Below are positions 45,184-54,378 of a DNA stretch of 64,000 nt, piece after piece (position 1 is the stretch's first letter; each line of letters starts with the position of its first letter). The notes beneath the pieces are model-generated. The model was not told the origin of the DNA and made no database searches. It saw nothing but the letters and a program-made list of their open reading frames with translations. The stretch lies in contig OZ007505.1 of the NCBI GenBank assembly GCA_963931865.1, positions 1,760,577 through 1,824,576 on the forward strand, read 5' to 3'. This DNA comes from Axinella damicornis. Lineage: Eukaryota > Porifera > Demospongiae > Axinellida > Axinellidae. Made by a program: the position numbers and the translations under genes.

Positions 45184-46174
45184 ATGGTGGACTGCACGCC
45201 TCGGCCTGGTAAACTGGATCCTGCGAAGTTTCCGCTCTTCGAATTCACACGTGGTTGCAGTAGCCGTGGATCACCTTCAAATGGTTGTGATATCGCCGAT
45301 GGTTTGAGACGGGATAGAAGAAGCAACGGTGCAAAGACCCCGAGTGCAAGTCTTGAGCGGATCTTCAACAGAGATGGCAGAGACATGAGAACAACAGATC
45401 CACTGACTTTGTGGGTGCACTCTCTCACGTCAAAACTGTCAAAGTTTGACATGAATTCCATAGATCCTGCAATCAGGCAATTGACTGACTCAGGCTTAAT
45501 GGTGAGAAGTATGCGTCTGTGAAGGCCATCACAACAATTATAGCTACTTTGTAGTGTCAAGTGTATTGTACAGACAGTTGCGAACTGTGTAGACAGTTGT
45601 TACGAACTGTACATTGTATAGACAGTTGATACGAACTGTATTATAAGTACACTGAAAGAGTTTCCACTTGCTCTTGCTGTGCAAAACTCCCAATGGTGAA
45701 CACAGATTGAATTGTGACATTGTCTAAATTTGTTCTGCACAGAATCTTGGCACATGCTGTACGAGAACAGTGCCGGGCGGTGCTTCGCAGCTGCGGATCC
45801 TGAAAGTATGCATATCAACTTCTTCTCAAGTGATCCAACAGCTCAATGAACTTCCAACACCTTGGGAAACTACTGTGACAGATGTAAGTCATCAGAAAGT
45901 AGCTGGCCTCTATCTAGTGTGTATTATTGTTGTTTCCAACTGAGTGGCACCAGCTCAGGTCAATTGTTGTGGTAATCACAGGGAGAACAGAAAGTAGCTG
46001 TCTCATTGGCCTCTAGTGTGTATTTCCAACTGAGTCAATTGTTGTGGTAATCGGTAATGGTAATCACAGGAAGAAACCTCACAGGGCACAAAGGGGAGTC
46101 CCAAAGTACAATTGCTTTCAAATTTACCCTACCTGCACACCACTATTACAACTTTCCCTACAGTTCCCCCATGA
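45184..46174 (+). CDS. Three-exon gene of unknown function
   Basis: Exons 45184-45501, 45743-45883 and 46070-46174 join in phase 0 with GT-AG signals (ATG|GTGAGA, GCACAG|AATC, GAT|GTAAGT, TCACAG|GAAG) and end at TGA, giving 187 residues. The protein starts MVDCTPRPGKLDPAKFPLFE and is Ser/Arg-rich in its middle. It has a possible helical segment (VHSLTSKLSKFDMNSIDPAI) and a second (SSQVIQQLNELPTPWETTV). No signal peptide, transmembrane segment or known domain was recognised. Intron 2 contains an imperfect tandem duplication (45890-45990 against 45995-46070), including a second TCACAG acceptor at about 45980. The support is the consistent splice chain only. Confidence 0.55.
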
Positions 46175-47072
46175 TGTCACCAATGTGGGACAATATTCTA
46201 ATGTACAAGTAGCTTCGCTCGCTTTGCTCGCTCAGCTACTTCCCCCTCGTTCGCCTACCTTGAGTAATCCAGCGCTGGACAGCTCTCTGTGCAGAGCTGC
46301 TGCTCCATGATTGCGTCCGCTTCAGCTGCTGCTCGCCGCTTGCGTCCGCTTCGAATCAGCTGCCCGATTGCATCCGCTTCAACTGCTGCTCCCCGCGTTT
46401 GTGTCCGCTTCGACTGCTGCTCCCTGATTGCAATCATCCGCTTGCAGCCCCAGCTGGATTGCAGCCCAATGTTCTCAAACGTTCCTCGCGGCGGAGTTCG
46501 AGGTTCAGTAAATAAATTAAAGTACGAAGGTCGCGTGTCACTATAGTCTAGTCCCGCCCCATGAACATCCCACTTCCGTCATGCACAGACACACAGACAC
46601 ACAGACACACATTAAAATCTTAATGTGTTGATTAAGATCTTAATGTATTGATGCTGGACGTGCAAAACCTGCCCATTTCCCAACACTGAACTAGTCTTTT
46701 TGATTATTAGCCGGTGAAATGAGGGGAAGTGTGCATGGAGGAGATATTACACATTGAAATCAGGGAAAATGTCATGGAGGGGATATCATGCAAGGGAACT
46801 AGGTGGAAATGAAGCTTCGTCCACAGGCCACCATGCAGCCAATGAAGAGGCAAGGTCAATGAGTGGTCTCTGTCCTTGTTATAGCCATTGGATCAGTACC
46901 ACACATAGCAATTAATTCAAATTCACAGGAAAATATTGCTGAATCTCATCGGTATGGAAATCACTAAGGAATATTCCCCACAATGTCATATTTCCAATGG
47001 CAGCGATTGAGGCAACTGCATAACAAAGATGGCAAGAGTGCTTTCATTATAGTCTGTGCCATGAGTCCCTCA
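46175..47072. other. Intergenic, repeat-derived; no gene seen
   Basis: 46205-46310 resembles a segment of the IFITM-like blocks (TAGCTTCGCTCGCTTTGCTC against TAGCTTCGCTTGCTTCACTC at 12278; CAGCTCTCTGTGCAGAGCTG against CAGCTCTCCGTGCAGA). It is followed by degenerate repeats of CTGCTGCTCCCCGATTGCGT type to about 46440. No coding sequence is supported. Confidence 0.5.
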
Positions 47073-47634
47073 TAGCCTTGAACCCAGGCGCGGAGGGGGG
47101 AGAAAAGAGCGCCTGGTATCCACTGTTTGCGCATGCGCTTAATTATAACATAAAACCACGTGGATTTATGCAGATGACGTCGCAAAATTTTCCAAGCGTA
47201 AACAATGACGTCTATACCACATAACAAATTCACGAAGACTTGATCGCTCTCACGTTTGGAACTTGGTCTGTCATCAGTGCCATGAGGGATGAGACTACTG
47301 TGACTACGCTATGATCTAGGGCAAGCTTCACATCAAACATGGACGGTACTAGCTAGCTAATAACACAATGACTTACCAAAACCAGTGCATAGCCGGAGTC
47401 TCTTCGCATACTCACTTCGAAGATGCCCTCTGCTCGGGTTCGAGCGTCATCGCTGCAAATCCAAGTCGCTGGAGGTACGAAACAGCCTGGTCTAGGTCTT
47501 CCATAAAATCGCCATTGTGGCAATACGATAGTGATACGGTATGTACACGTATCTGACGTCAACAAGCCACGGGAATGACGCGGTATTATCCGGGATTCTC
47601 TTTTCTCCCCCCTCCACGCCTGGGTTCGAGGCTA
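47073..47634 (-). mobile_element. MULE-like non-autonomous element with a helicase-like exon
   Basis: Terminal inverted repeats of about 38 bases start TAGCCTTGAACCCAGGCG and end CGCCTGGGTTCGAGGCTA, continuing through GGAGGGGGGAGAAAAGAG. A perfect 10-base target duplication GAGTCCCTCA lies at 47063-47072 and 47635-47644, a size typical of Mutator-like elements. Leftward, 47517-47426 reads from ATG through MEDLDQAVSYLQRLGFAAMT and LEPEQRASS to a donor AA|GTGAGT. This resembles the N-terminal segment before the Walker A motif in RecQ-like helicases of cnidarians and sponges (xxxLGxxxLxPEQRxA). The helicase assignment is a resemblance from memory. Confidence 0.75.
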
Positions 47635-47644
47635 GAGTCCCTCA

Positions 47645-48390
47645 ATGACCGCAATGATGGGGCTATACATATATACTTTTACGTGTACCAGATGGCAATA
47701 CGGGTAGCAACACAGCTGGCAGCAACTTGTATTCTTAGTATAGCTAATACTTGTGTCCCGCAAGTCATTTATCGGCTGTTACGTAGAGTGCTTTTCAGCT
47801 GTCCATGTATACTGCAGCCATCTGCCCTGCTGAATCCATGGTGTGCTGGATCAGTGTGTTGGGTCAGTGTGTTGGATCAGTGTGTTGGATCATGGGGTTG
47901 GATCAGTGTGTTGGATCAGTGTGTTGGATCAGTGTGCTGGATCAGTGTGTTGGATCAGTGTGTTGGATCATGGGGTTGGATCAGTGTGTTGGATCAGTGT
48001 GTTGGATCAGTGTGTTGGATCAGTGTGTTGGATCAGTGTGTTGGATCAGTGTGTTGGATCAGTGTGTTGGATCAGTGTGTTGGATCAGTGTGTTGGATCA
48101 GTGTGTTGGATCAGTGTGCTGGATCAGTGTGTTGGATCAGTGTGTTGGATCAGTGTGCTGGATCAGTGTGTTGGATCAGTGTGTTGGATCAGTATGTTGG
48201 ATCAGTGTGTTGGATCGGTGTGCAAGATAACACCATGTGTGTATCTGCTGCAGCCTCTGTCAATCAGTCCTCAGAGTGTGTTGTGTTGCAAACTTCACAG
48301 CTGTTAGCCTCACTCATGGGCCATGCTGCTTAGTGTAGGCAAATTGCTGGGTAAAACCTATACTGGTGATGTGCATTATGCGTGTATATG
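47645..48390. other. Intergenic with minisatellite; no gene seen
   Basis: Apart from the 13-bp array listed next, the sequence is unremarkable. The long forward open frames here are generated by the array. Confidence 0.6.
47840..48225. repeat. 13-bp minisatellite, ~30 copies
   Basis: Unit GGATCAGTGTGTT with rare variants (GGATCATGGGGTT, GTGCTGGATC). The 13-base period opens all three forward frames. Confidence 0.98.
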
Positions 48391-48398
48391 CTTTGTAG

Positions 48399-48915
48399 TA
48401 GGGCCTGAACGAATGTACCAACATTCGAATGTTCGTTCGAATCCCGAACGTTCGAAGCGGCAAAATTTATGTTCGAACCTATTTCTAATCAACGCACACC
48501 CCATGTGCTACCTTAAGCTAGCTGCAAGATGGCGGAGACTGAGGCTGCGCTGTTGGTGGCGTTCTCGATAGCGATGCAGGTAGCTCTGCTCGTGTGATAA
48601 CAGGACACAAGACAGTGAAGTGCAAGTTGTGCAACAAAAGTTACACTTACCATGGAGGGACGACCAACTTACACAACCACCTGAACCGCGTACACAGCAA
48701 CGAATAAAAGACGAAATTGAAACACGATCCAACTCTGAATGCTTTTATCGCCCGATCGAAGTGCCCCACCAGTCGTGCGAAGCTAATCACCGACCGAATT
48801 GCCGATATGGTCGCGCAAGATCTTCGTTATGTAATATCTTGATTCTACCGAATGTTGTTCGAATGTTAGTTACCGAACATTCGAATGGGGGGATTCCCCA
48901 TTCGTTCAGGCCCTA
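48399..48915 (+). mobile_element. hAT transposon remnant with BED zinc finger
   Basis: Perfect 17-base terminal inverted repeats (TAGGGCCTGAACGAATG) are flanked by an 8-base target duplication CTTTGTAG (48391-48398 and 48916-48923), the hallmark of hAT elements. Sub-terminal repeats of the TTCGAA/GAATGTTCG type follow on both sides. Forward frame 48594-48704 encodes a BED finger (KCKLCNKSYTYHGGTTNLHN then HLNRVHSNE). After one TAA stop at 48705 the same frame continues as TLNAFIARSKCPTSRAKLIT and DRIADMVAQDL, typical of the N-terminal part of ZBED/hAT transposases. The catalytic domain is absent, so the copy is non-autonomous. Confidence 0.88.
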
Positions 48916-48923
48916 CTTTGTAG

Positions 48924-49570
48924 TCTGAGGTTCATCTGAGATCCAGCATGTTGCTCATTGTGTGTAGTGTGAGTCGTGCGCTGGCAATGACTGCGTAGGT
49001 CTTGCTCAGGTGTGCCCCACATGGCCTGCATTTGTCTTGGTTAGATACACACGAGTGGCACTGAGGTACCACTGATCAAACTCCCACACCACAGCAGTAG
49101 TGTTATGAGTACTCCTGGACAATGGTACCTGAAATAGAAAACTTGAGTCAGAGCAAAAATTCCGGTTTACTATGACCACAGTGTGACCACAGTCAGTCTT
49201 GTGCCCTCTTGTGGGGACTCTAGCTTGCAGCTTTGAGGTGATTTTGTATGATTGTGTAATCTCAGCTGTGATCTGAGCAGTAGTAGTAGTGTAACTAGTG
49301 TAACCTTTGTTTCTAACCAGGCTTGAGCACACTATGCATCAGTAATGGACTCCTCCGGGTCTGTAACTCTTATTCCATTCAGATGGCTAGTAGTAGCTGT
49401 AGGTGTTTTAGGAAAAGATCCAGGCTTGAGCACACTATGCATTAGGACGATGTCAGTAATGGACTCCTCCGGGTCTGTAACTCTTATTCCATTCAGATGG
49501 CTGTATAGTAGTAGCTGGAGGTGTTGTAGGAAAGATCCAGTGGTCTGCACTTGCTGCACGGTTTGTACCA
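48924..49570 (-). other. Possible leftward exons with an internal tandem duplication (uncertain)
   Basis: A leftward open stretch 49320-49006 encodes a Thr-rich, beta-strand-like sequence (TAQITAEITQSYKITSKLQA) and ends TKTNAGHVGHT-stop. Upstream, a unit of about 110 bases is duplicated (49339-49445 and 49452-49556), each copy encoding LNGIRVTDPEESITD. TTCTATTTCAG at about 49133 could be an acceptor. Conserved frame in the two copies hints at coding, but no complete exon chain or family was found. Confidence 0.3.
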
Positions 49571-49577
49571 ATGTCTT

Positions 49578-49840
49578 AGCCTCCTTCCCAGGCCGTTCCT
49601 AGCCTCCTTCCCAGGCCATTCCTAGCCTCCTTCCCAGGCCATTCCTAGCCTCCTTCCCAGGCCATTCCTAGCCTCCTTCCCAGGCCATTCCCAACGCCAG
49701 TATTTGGTCACTTGCAGTATGCAAATATGGCTGGGGAAGGCCTGGGAGATCTGGTAATGTCAGGTAGACAGATGGTAGACACACGCCGCTACCTTATTTG
49801 CATACTGCAAGTGATCAAATACTGGTGGACTGAGGCTACC
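49578..49840. repeat. 23-bp tandem repeat derived from a MITE end, joined to a MITE
   Basis: Five copies of TAGCCTCCTTCCCAGGCCATTCC run from 49578 to 49690. They continue into a MITE of about 150 bases with CCAGTATTTGGTCACTTGCAG paired with CTGCAAGTGATCAAATACTGG and ending GAGGCTAC. The same subfamily is at 57497-57712. The tandem array looks like amplification of the terminal repeat. Confidence 0.75.
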
Positions 49841-50369
49841 TGGCCGTCAACTCATCTTGAACTAAGTTCAATCATCTGAAATTTCCTTCTACAGTGGTCA
49901 GCCACAAATTGAATTAAGCTGTTGCAATTAGGTTGAATGTGTGGGCACATTTATTGCAGGAAATGTTTCAGTTCCTAGTCCAGGGTAGGAATGGTAGACC
50001 ACTGTCTTGGTTCCCTGTGGGAAAGTTAGATTTGCTAAAGCTGAGTTCAATGGCAATTGGACTTGGACTTCACCCATAAGTTTACTTTGTAGAAACTCAC
50101 CTTCCAGTTGACAGGGGTAGCTAGGATTTTGAGATGGAGGAGGCGTGGAGTTATCCGCGCGCAAAGCGTGCGGTGAACATTATCGATCTAACTAGGAGAA
50201 TGCAGGGAATTGTGGGGCTCACCTAACAAACTGACGTACTGCATGTCAATAATCATTCTCTGAGTGATCATAGGCTGGGAGGCCCGGGTTTAGCGCAGCT
50301 TATAAGGGAAGCTGGGGGTGGGGCCTACGATGTCGTTCATCATTGACGGTCTACAGTTTCAAGTTTGTG
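49841..50369. other. No gene supported; MITE end fragment
   Basis: 50115-50170 carries the end sequence TAGCTAGGATTTTGAG and a CGCGCGCAAAGCGTGCGG palindrome, as in the elements at 24478 and 53694. A leftward donor-acceptor pair (GAAG|GTGAGT near 50102 and TTTCCCACAG near 50018) bounds exon-like sequence, but the frame cannot be anchored. Confidence 0.4.
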
Positions 50370-50475
50370 GTAGCCTCATTCCTAGTCCCACACCCAGCTT
50401 TTTGTTGCTTGCCGTACTGCAAGTGACGTACGGCAAGCAACAAAAAGCTGGGCATGGGACTGGGAATGAGGCTAC
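50370..50475. mobile_element. Near-perfect 106-bp palindromic hairpin element
   Basis: Arms of about 48 bases: GTAGCCTCATTCCTAGTCCC ... AGCTTTTTGTTGCTTGCCGTAC against GTACGGCAAGCAACAAAAAGCT ... GGGAATGAGGCTAC, around TGCAAGTGAC. A member of the hairpin MITE family, with the largest and cleanest arms in the window. Confidence 0.85.
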
Positions 50476-51141
50476 ACTGTACCTGAGAGGATTACCCAAT
50501 ACAGCCGATGTCAGTTTTGCGTACTGCAAGCGATCAAAAACTGGAGGTGTAGTAGCTGGGAGTGAGGCTAGGGCCTGCCAGCATGTTACTCCGGCTAACA
50601 GGAGTGCGGTACAGGCAACACCAAGATTTGATAATTTGGAGTCAAGGTTCAGACATAGCTAACATGTGGTTGGCACGAAATTCACTGTTATGACTATATA
50701 CTCCAAGTAGCCACACTAAGAAATGCACTGTGGAAGCAGAAGGCAGTGACAGTGTAGTATAGTGCATAAAGTTGCCCTTCCTGATGACTGAAGGTTTTGT
50801 GTGGTTTTGTGGTTTCTTAGCTGCTTTGCAGGCTCTGTGGGAGGCACCAAATGCCTCCAGACACCATGCCTCTATATCCTGCCGCCGCTGTTGCTGTTCA
50901 CTACATGTGTAATTAGCGTAGTGCTTGTTATTAGGCGCATGCGTCTGTATCTCCACAGGAAGGAAATATTTGTCTATAAGCGAGATTTCAAATGACATTC
51001 CTTGAATAGGAAGTGCGCTTCATTTTGCATTTTCCACTTAATTAGTAGGATCGAAAACAGTGGAGTTTCTGGAAGAAATTTCAGCGCTTTATAGAGAGTA
51101 GCTGAGACGAGGGTCAATTGCCATATAACCATGAGTGTCTT

Positions 51142-51182
<41 letters not shown>

Positions 51183-52639
51183 TTAAGCCGTAAAATGTGT
51201 GATTTGTTGAGTGCAGATGCTTCTTTCTTATTTTCAGAAGGTAGGGTTACAAGAAAAGTCAGGTACTACGTGGACCATCATGACGAATGCTACAGCAGTG
51301 GAGATAAGCACTACTGGGAATGGTGATCCGCCGGTGGCAGCCCTGGTTGAGATGGTCTGCAACCGAGATATGACTATGGGGGAAACAGCAGCAAAAGCAG
51401 CGTCTGATGCCTTGATAGAAGTACTCACAGGGTGGGTTGTTTGATGGTAGCATAGATAATAGAACTACTCCCAAAAATCGGTCCATTTCTCCTGCACGTT
51501 TAAATTAAGTGTAAATGGAGCTGGAATCACGGTGGCTGGAATACAGTCTTATTGTCCTGCATTGCCTCCAATTTTAGTGTTCGATGGTCCACACGGCCTC
51601 CCCCTGTCCCACCCATGCACCCGCCCCCCCATGCACCCACCTCCCCTGTCCCACCCATGCACCCGCCTCCCCCAGTCCCACCCTTTCTACTTATCTCTCA
51701 GTCTCAAGAGTACCTCTCAAGGATATTACTGAAGTGATATGCAGCTGAAAGTCTCATGACACATTATGCATGAGAGGTTGCTATATAGAGGGTTAAGATT
51801 GACATCATCCACTTTTCTGCCGATCAAAAAGAGAACCACCATCACTCTTAATAGTGGATGAATTAACCTTTCTCTTCTCATCCGCATACATACATGTTAC
51901 ATGTAGGGCTGGTGTTAAAGTTCCTGCTGATAATGTGTCAGTACTTGTAACATATACAAGCCAGTAACTAGTTTGTTTCTATTTTGTTGTACCCTTATTG
52001 TAATGCTTGACTGATGGTAGTTACAGCCAATTCCCAAGTTTAAAGTTCGTGACTACTACAGTACCAAGCCTACAGTAGTGAATCACTGATGCCTGCATGA
52101 TCATTTACAAACTATTTGACCAGTGAACTGCATGCCTCACCAGGTCAAAGGTCTTGTGCATTCACTTTCTTATTCAATGAACTTCTGGCAATATATTTAC
52201 CCTGTGCACGCATGTGCGAAGCTTGTCCGTCTGCCGTCTGTCTGTCCAGTGAAACTGTACGATCTACAGGCTTAAGTGATTGCTAAGCCTGACAATAACA
52301 TTGCAATCCAAAATAAAACCAGTGTCTGTCTATTATGCCTGATAGCGACCAAAGCAGCTCTGTTCTGTGCTTTGTCTTATTAAACGATGGTAGAGTCCGC
52401 CATTTCAATACAGTCAGCAGCAAAAATACGGGCATATATACATGGCTCTCATGGCACATGTTCATACTGTCAGTTCAGTGCAGTATAGCTAGTGACTGGA
52501 TGACGCGCATGCAGGGTAACTCTAGTTTGTAATGACGTTACCAGGGGTACTTCTTACATGAGCCTGCCATGGCAAGGATATAAAAGGTAGCTGTAGCAAT
52601 TCAGTACACAAAATCAAAATATACACAATCGTGCACGCA
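50476..52639. other. Mostly non-coding; one possible exon
   Basis: A 38-base poly-G run lies at 51144-51181. An exon-like stretch 51239-51430 follows a good acceptor (TCTTATTTTCAG) and ends at ACAG|GTGGGT. It encodes TGNGDPPVAALVEMVCNRDM and TMGETAAKAASDALIEVL, which has coding-like composition, but no partner exon could be attached. 51540-51830 contains proline-codon repeats (CCACCCATGCACCCGCC) and a diverged dispersed repeat also seen at 21200-21360. The rest shows nothing. Confidence 0.4.
51144..51181. repeat. Poly-G tract (38)
   Basis: Longest G run of the window, uninterrupted. It lies 57 bases upstream of the possible acceptor at 51238. Confidence 0.95.
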
Positions 52640-53689
52640 CTATATATTCTCAAAAGAAACTAATGCGTGCTTTTTGGAACGGCAATACATATACACATGC
52701 ACTCCAATAAATATGATCAGTATCACAATACATATGACAAGGCCAATGGCAGCGTAAATCTGAGGGTCGACTCGTCTTGTAGCATCGGAAACCAGCATTT
52801 CACCATAGTTACATGAACGTTCGGGAATGTGCAGCAGGACGCAGCTGTTCTCGTATGAATGGGGAAAGTAGAGAGTGTGTGGAACTTGAGTCAAGGTTGC
52901 TGTACTTTCATACTTGTTGCTTATCCTGTCAAAATTATAGGTACTTCTGTTGAAATACCAATCAACACCCCGAAGGTTTATAGGGTAAAAGCGTATAAAG
53001 TAGTTGGCGGCTTGTGTAACTGTATGTGGGAATGGCCCAGGGTGTTCTTCGGCCTCAAAGCAAAACGATCCAGGTGACGGATTGCGACAGCTAAAAGCTG
53101 TTGGCATACCTTGAAATGCTTGGACTGAATCGTAGTCAGAGAAGACCCAAACTTGACCGCTTGTGCCCGGGTTCACAGAGAAATGGATTGCTGATCCTGG
53201 TAACATGTATATAAAGTCACCATTGTCGTAGGGATTTGTGTAGTTTGCCTTCAGTTGTTTTGGGAGTCCGTTACAATCCTGGTCTGGTATCAGGTAGAGC
53301 TGGCCTTCACAGCTGCTTAATGCTAGTGCTATATGATCCAGCCAAAGCATGTGGTCGAACTGCAATTCCACAGTACAGTTGCTGGTTACATAATGAGGAC
53401 GCGCTGAACCCACACACGGCTCCTGCGAGAGTACGATGAGTGCAACGGCTACCAAAGTTATGATCACTATGAACACTGTGTAGCAGCAGCACCACCATCC
53501 GTTGCAAAGCACCTTCCACTCTGTAATAAATAATAGAACGGACCACATCAAAAATCCAGCTATTGAACCAAAGGATTTGGTTTGCAGGCAACCTAGTGCC
53601 AAAGTTACCAGCACAATTACATTACGCATCTTCAAAAAATGACGCCCGTTTGTGTAATCATTCCCATCTCTGTGCCGAATATACTTCAT
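52640..53689 (-). CDS. Single-exon multi-pass or anchored membrane protein with large ectodomain
   Basis: An uninterrupted frame of 349 codons starts at ATG 53689; a second ATG at 53629 just before the first hydrophobic stretch is an equally good start. Hydrophobic segments lie near residues 22-36, 42-57 and 70-88. A hydrophilic region 90-310 has eight or more cysteines and N-glycosylation sites (NCT, NYT, NRS). A strong final helix spans 312-335 (AAIGLVICIVILIIFIGVHV), followed by a short basic tail. Blocks such as FIYMLPGSAIHFSV, VWVFSDYDS and NYFIRFYPINLRGVDWYFNR recall the extracellular middle domain of APD1-4-like E3 ligases. There is no RING domain here, so that relation is only a suggestion. 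The absence of introns is unusual beside its intron-rich neighbours. Confidence 0.7.
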   Translation of the reverse strand: MKYIRHRDGNDYTNGRHFLKMRNVIVLVTLALGCLQTKSFGSIAGFLMWSVLLFITEWKVLCNGWWCCCYTVFIVIITLVAVALIVLSQEPCVGSARPHYVTSNCTVELQFDHMLWLDHIALALSSCEGQLYLIPDQDCNGLPKQLKANYTNPYDNGDFIYMLPGSAIHFSVNPGTSGQVWVFSDYDSVQAFQGMPTAFSCRNPSPGSFCFEAEEHPGPFPHTVTQAANYFIRFYPINLRGVDWYFNRSTYNFDRISNKYESTATLTQVPHTLYFPHSYENSCVLLHIPERSCNYGEMLVSDATRRVDPQIYAAIGLVICIVILIIFIGVHVYMYCRSKKHALVSFENI

Positions 53690-53693
53690 CTCT

Positions 53694-54081
53694 CAGTGGC
53701 GGATTTAGAAATGTAGAAAGGGGGGTTCAGAGACTGGCGCACGAAGTGCGCCGGAAAAATTGTGTTGCCACACCCACTACCGGTCACATGAATGCATTCA
53801 TGTAATACGTCTGACCTAAGTTTTGAAGTTCAAGGTGACTTGTCTAGCGCTGGAGACCAAAAATGATGATTGGCCAAAACTGCTGTACAATAGACGTAAG
53901 TTACTTTTACTAGCTGCATTTGCACCCCCCCCCCCCCCCCCCCAGCATTAGTTAATCAACTCATTAGTTAAGCATTAGTTAATTAACTCATGAATAATTT
54001 CTTAGTTCCAAAAAGTTTCGCCGCACGCTTCGCACGCGGATAACTCTATGCCTCGGTCTCAAAATCTTAGCTACGCCCTTG
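53694..54081. mobile_element. MITE abutting the start of the single-exon membrane gene
   Basis: Begins CAGTGGCGGATTTAG four bases from the ATG at 53689 and ends TTAGCTACGCCCTTG, whose complement CAAGGGCGTAGCTAA matches the CAGTGGCGTAGCTA-type ends of this family. It contains GCGCACGAAGTGCGC and CCGCACGCTTCGCACGCGG palindromes and a poly-C run at 53925-53943. No target duplication is obvious. Confidence 0.65.
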
Positions 54082-54378
54082 TGTGTCCTGGGAGTCGTCC
54101 AGGAGGGAAAGCTCAGCATGTGTATGGCTTGGTTTACAACCATGAATAAAGTAAATCAGCTCAGTGTGATCTGATTGGTCAGTGAAAATTTAATCTAGTG
54201 CAAAGTACGCCAGACACTCTCCACTCTCCGCCTATCAGTGGTGAAGCCAGAGAGTCTTGCTGGCTAGATTGAGCTAGCGCCACATGCAGCTGCTGCTTTC
54301 GTATTCAGCGATTGTATAAGGATGTCAAATTGCTGCCGTACTGCCAAGCTATATAGGGATGGAGGCCTGGGAACTTAC
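54082..54378. other. Unresolved region left of the CARD gene
   Basis: The CARD gene should continue leftward from its donor at 54378, but no further exon with phase 1 and an acceptor could be chosen here. Reading through the donor instead would reach a stop at 54305. Confidence 0.4.

Noticed and set aside
47575..48333. Open frame of 252 codons with QCVGSVCWIS-type repeats
   Set aside because: It is produced by the 13-bp minisatellite, which opens all three forward frames. No start context or flanking exons support a gene.
50801..50995. 64-codon frame with a hydrophobic stretch and basic tail
   Set aside because: No splice chain, an overlapping longer open frame on the other strand, and no family resemblance. 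Probably chance.
52570..52590. TATAAAAG motif near 52580
   Set aside because: It lies just beyond the 3' end of the leftward membrane gene, with no rightward gene following. There is no evidence for promoter use.
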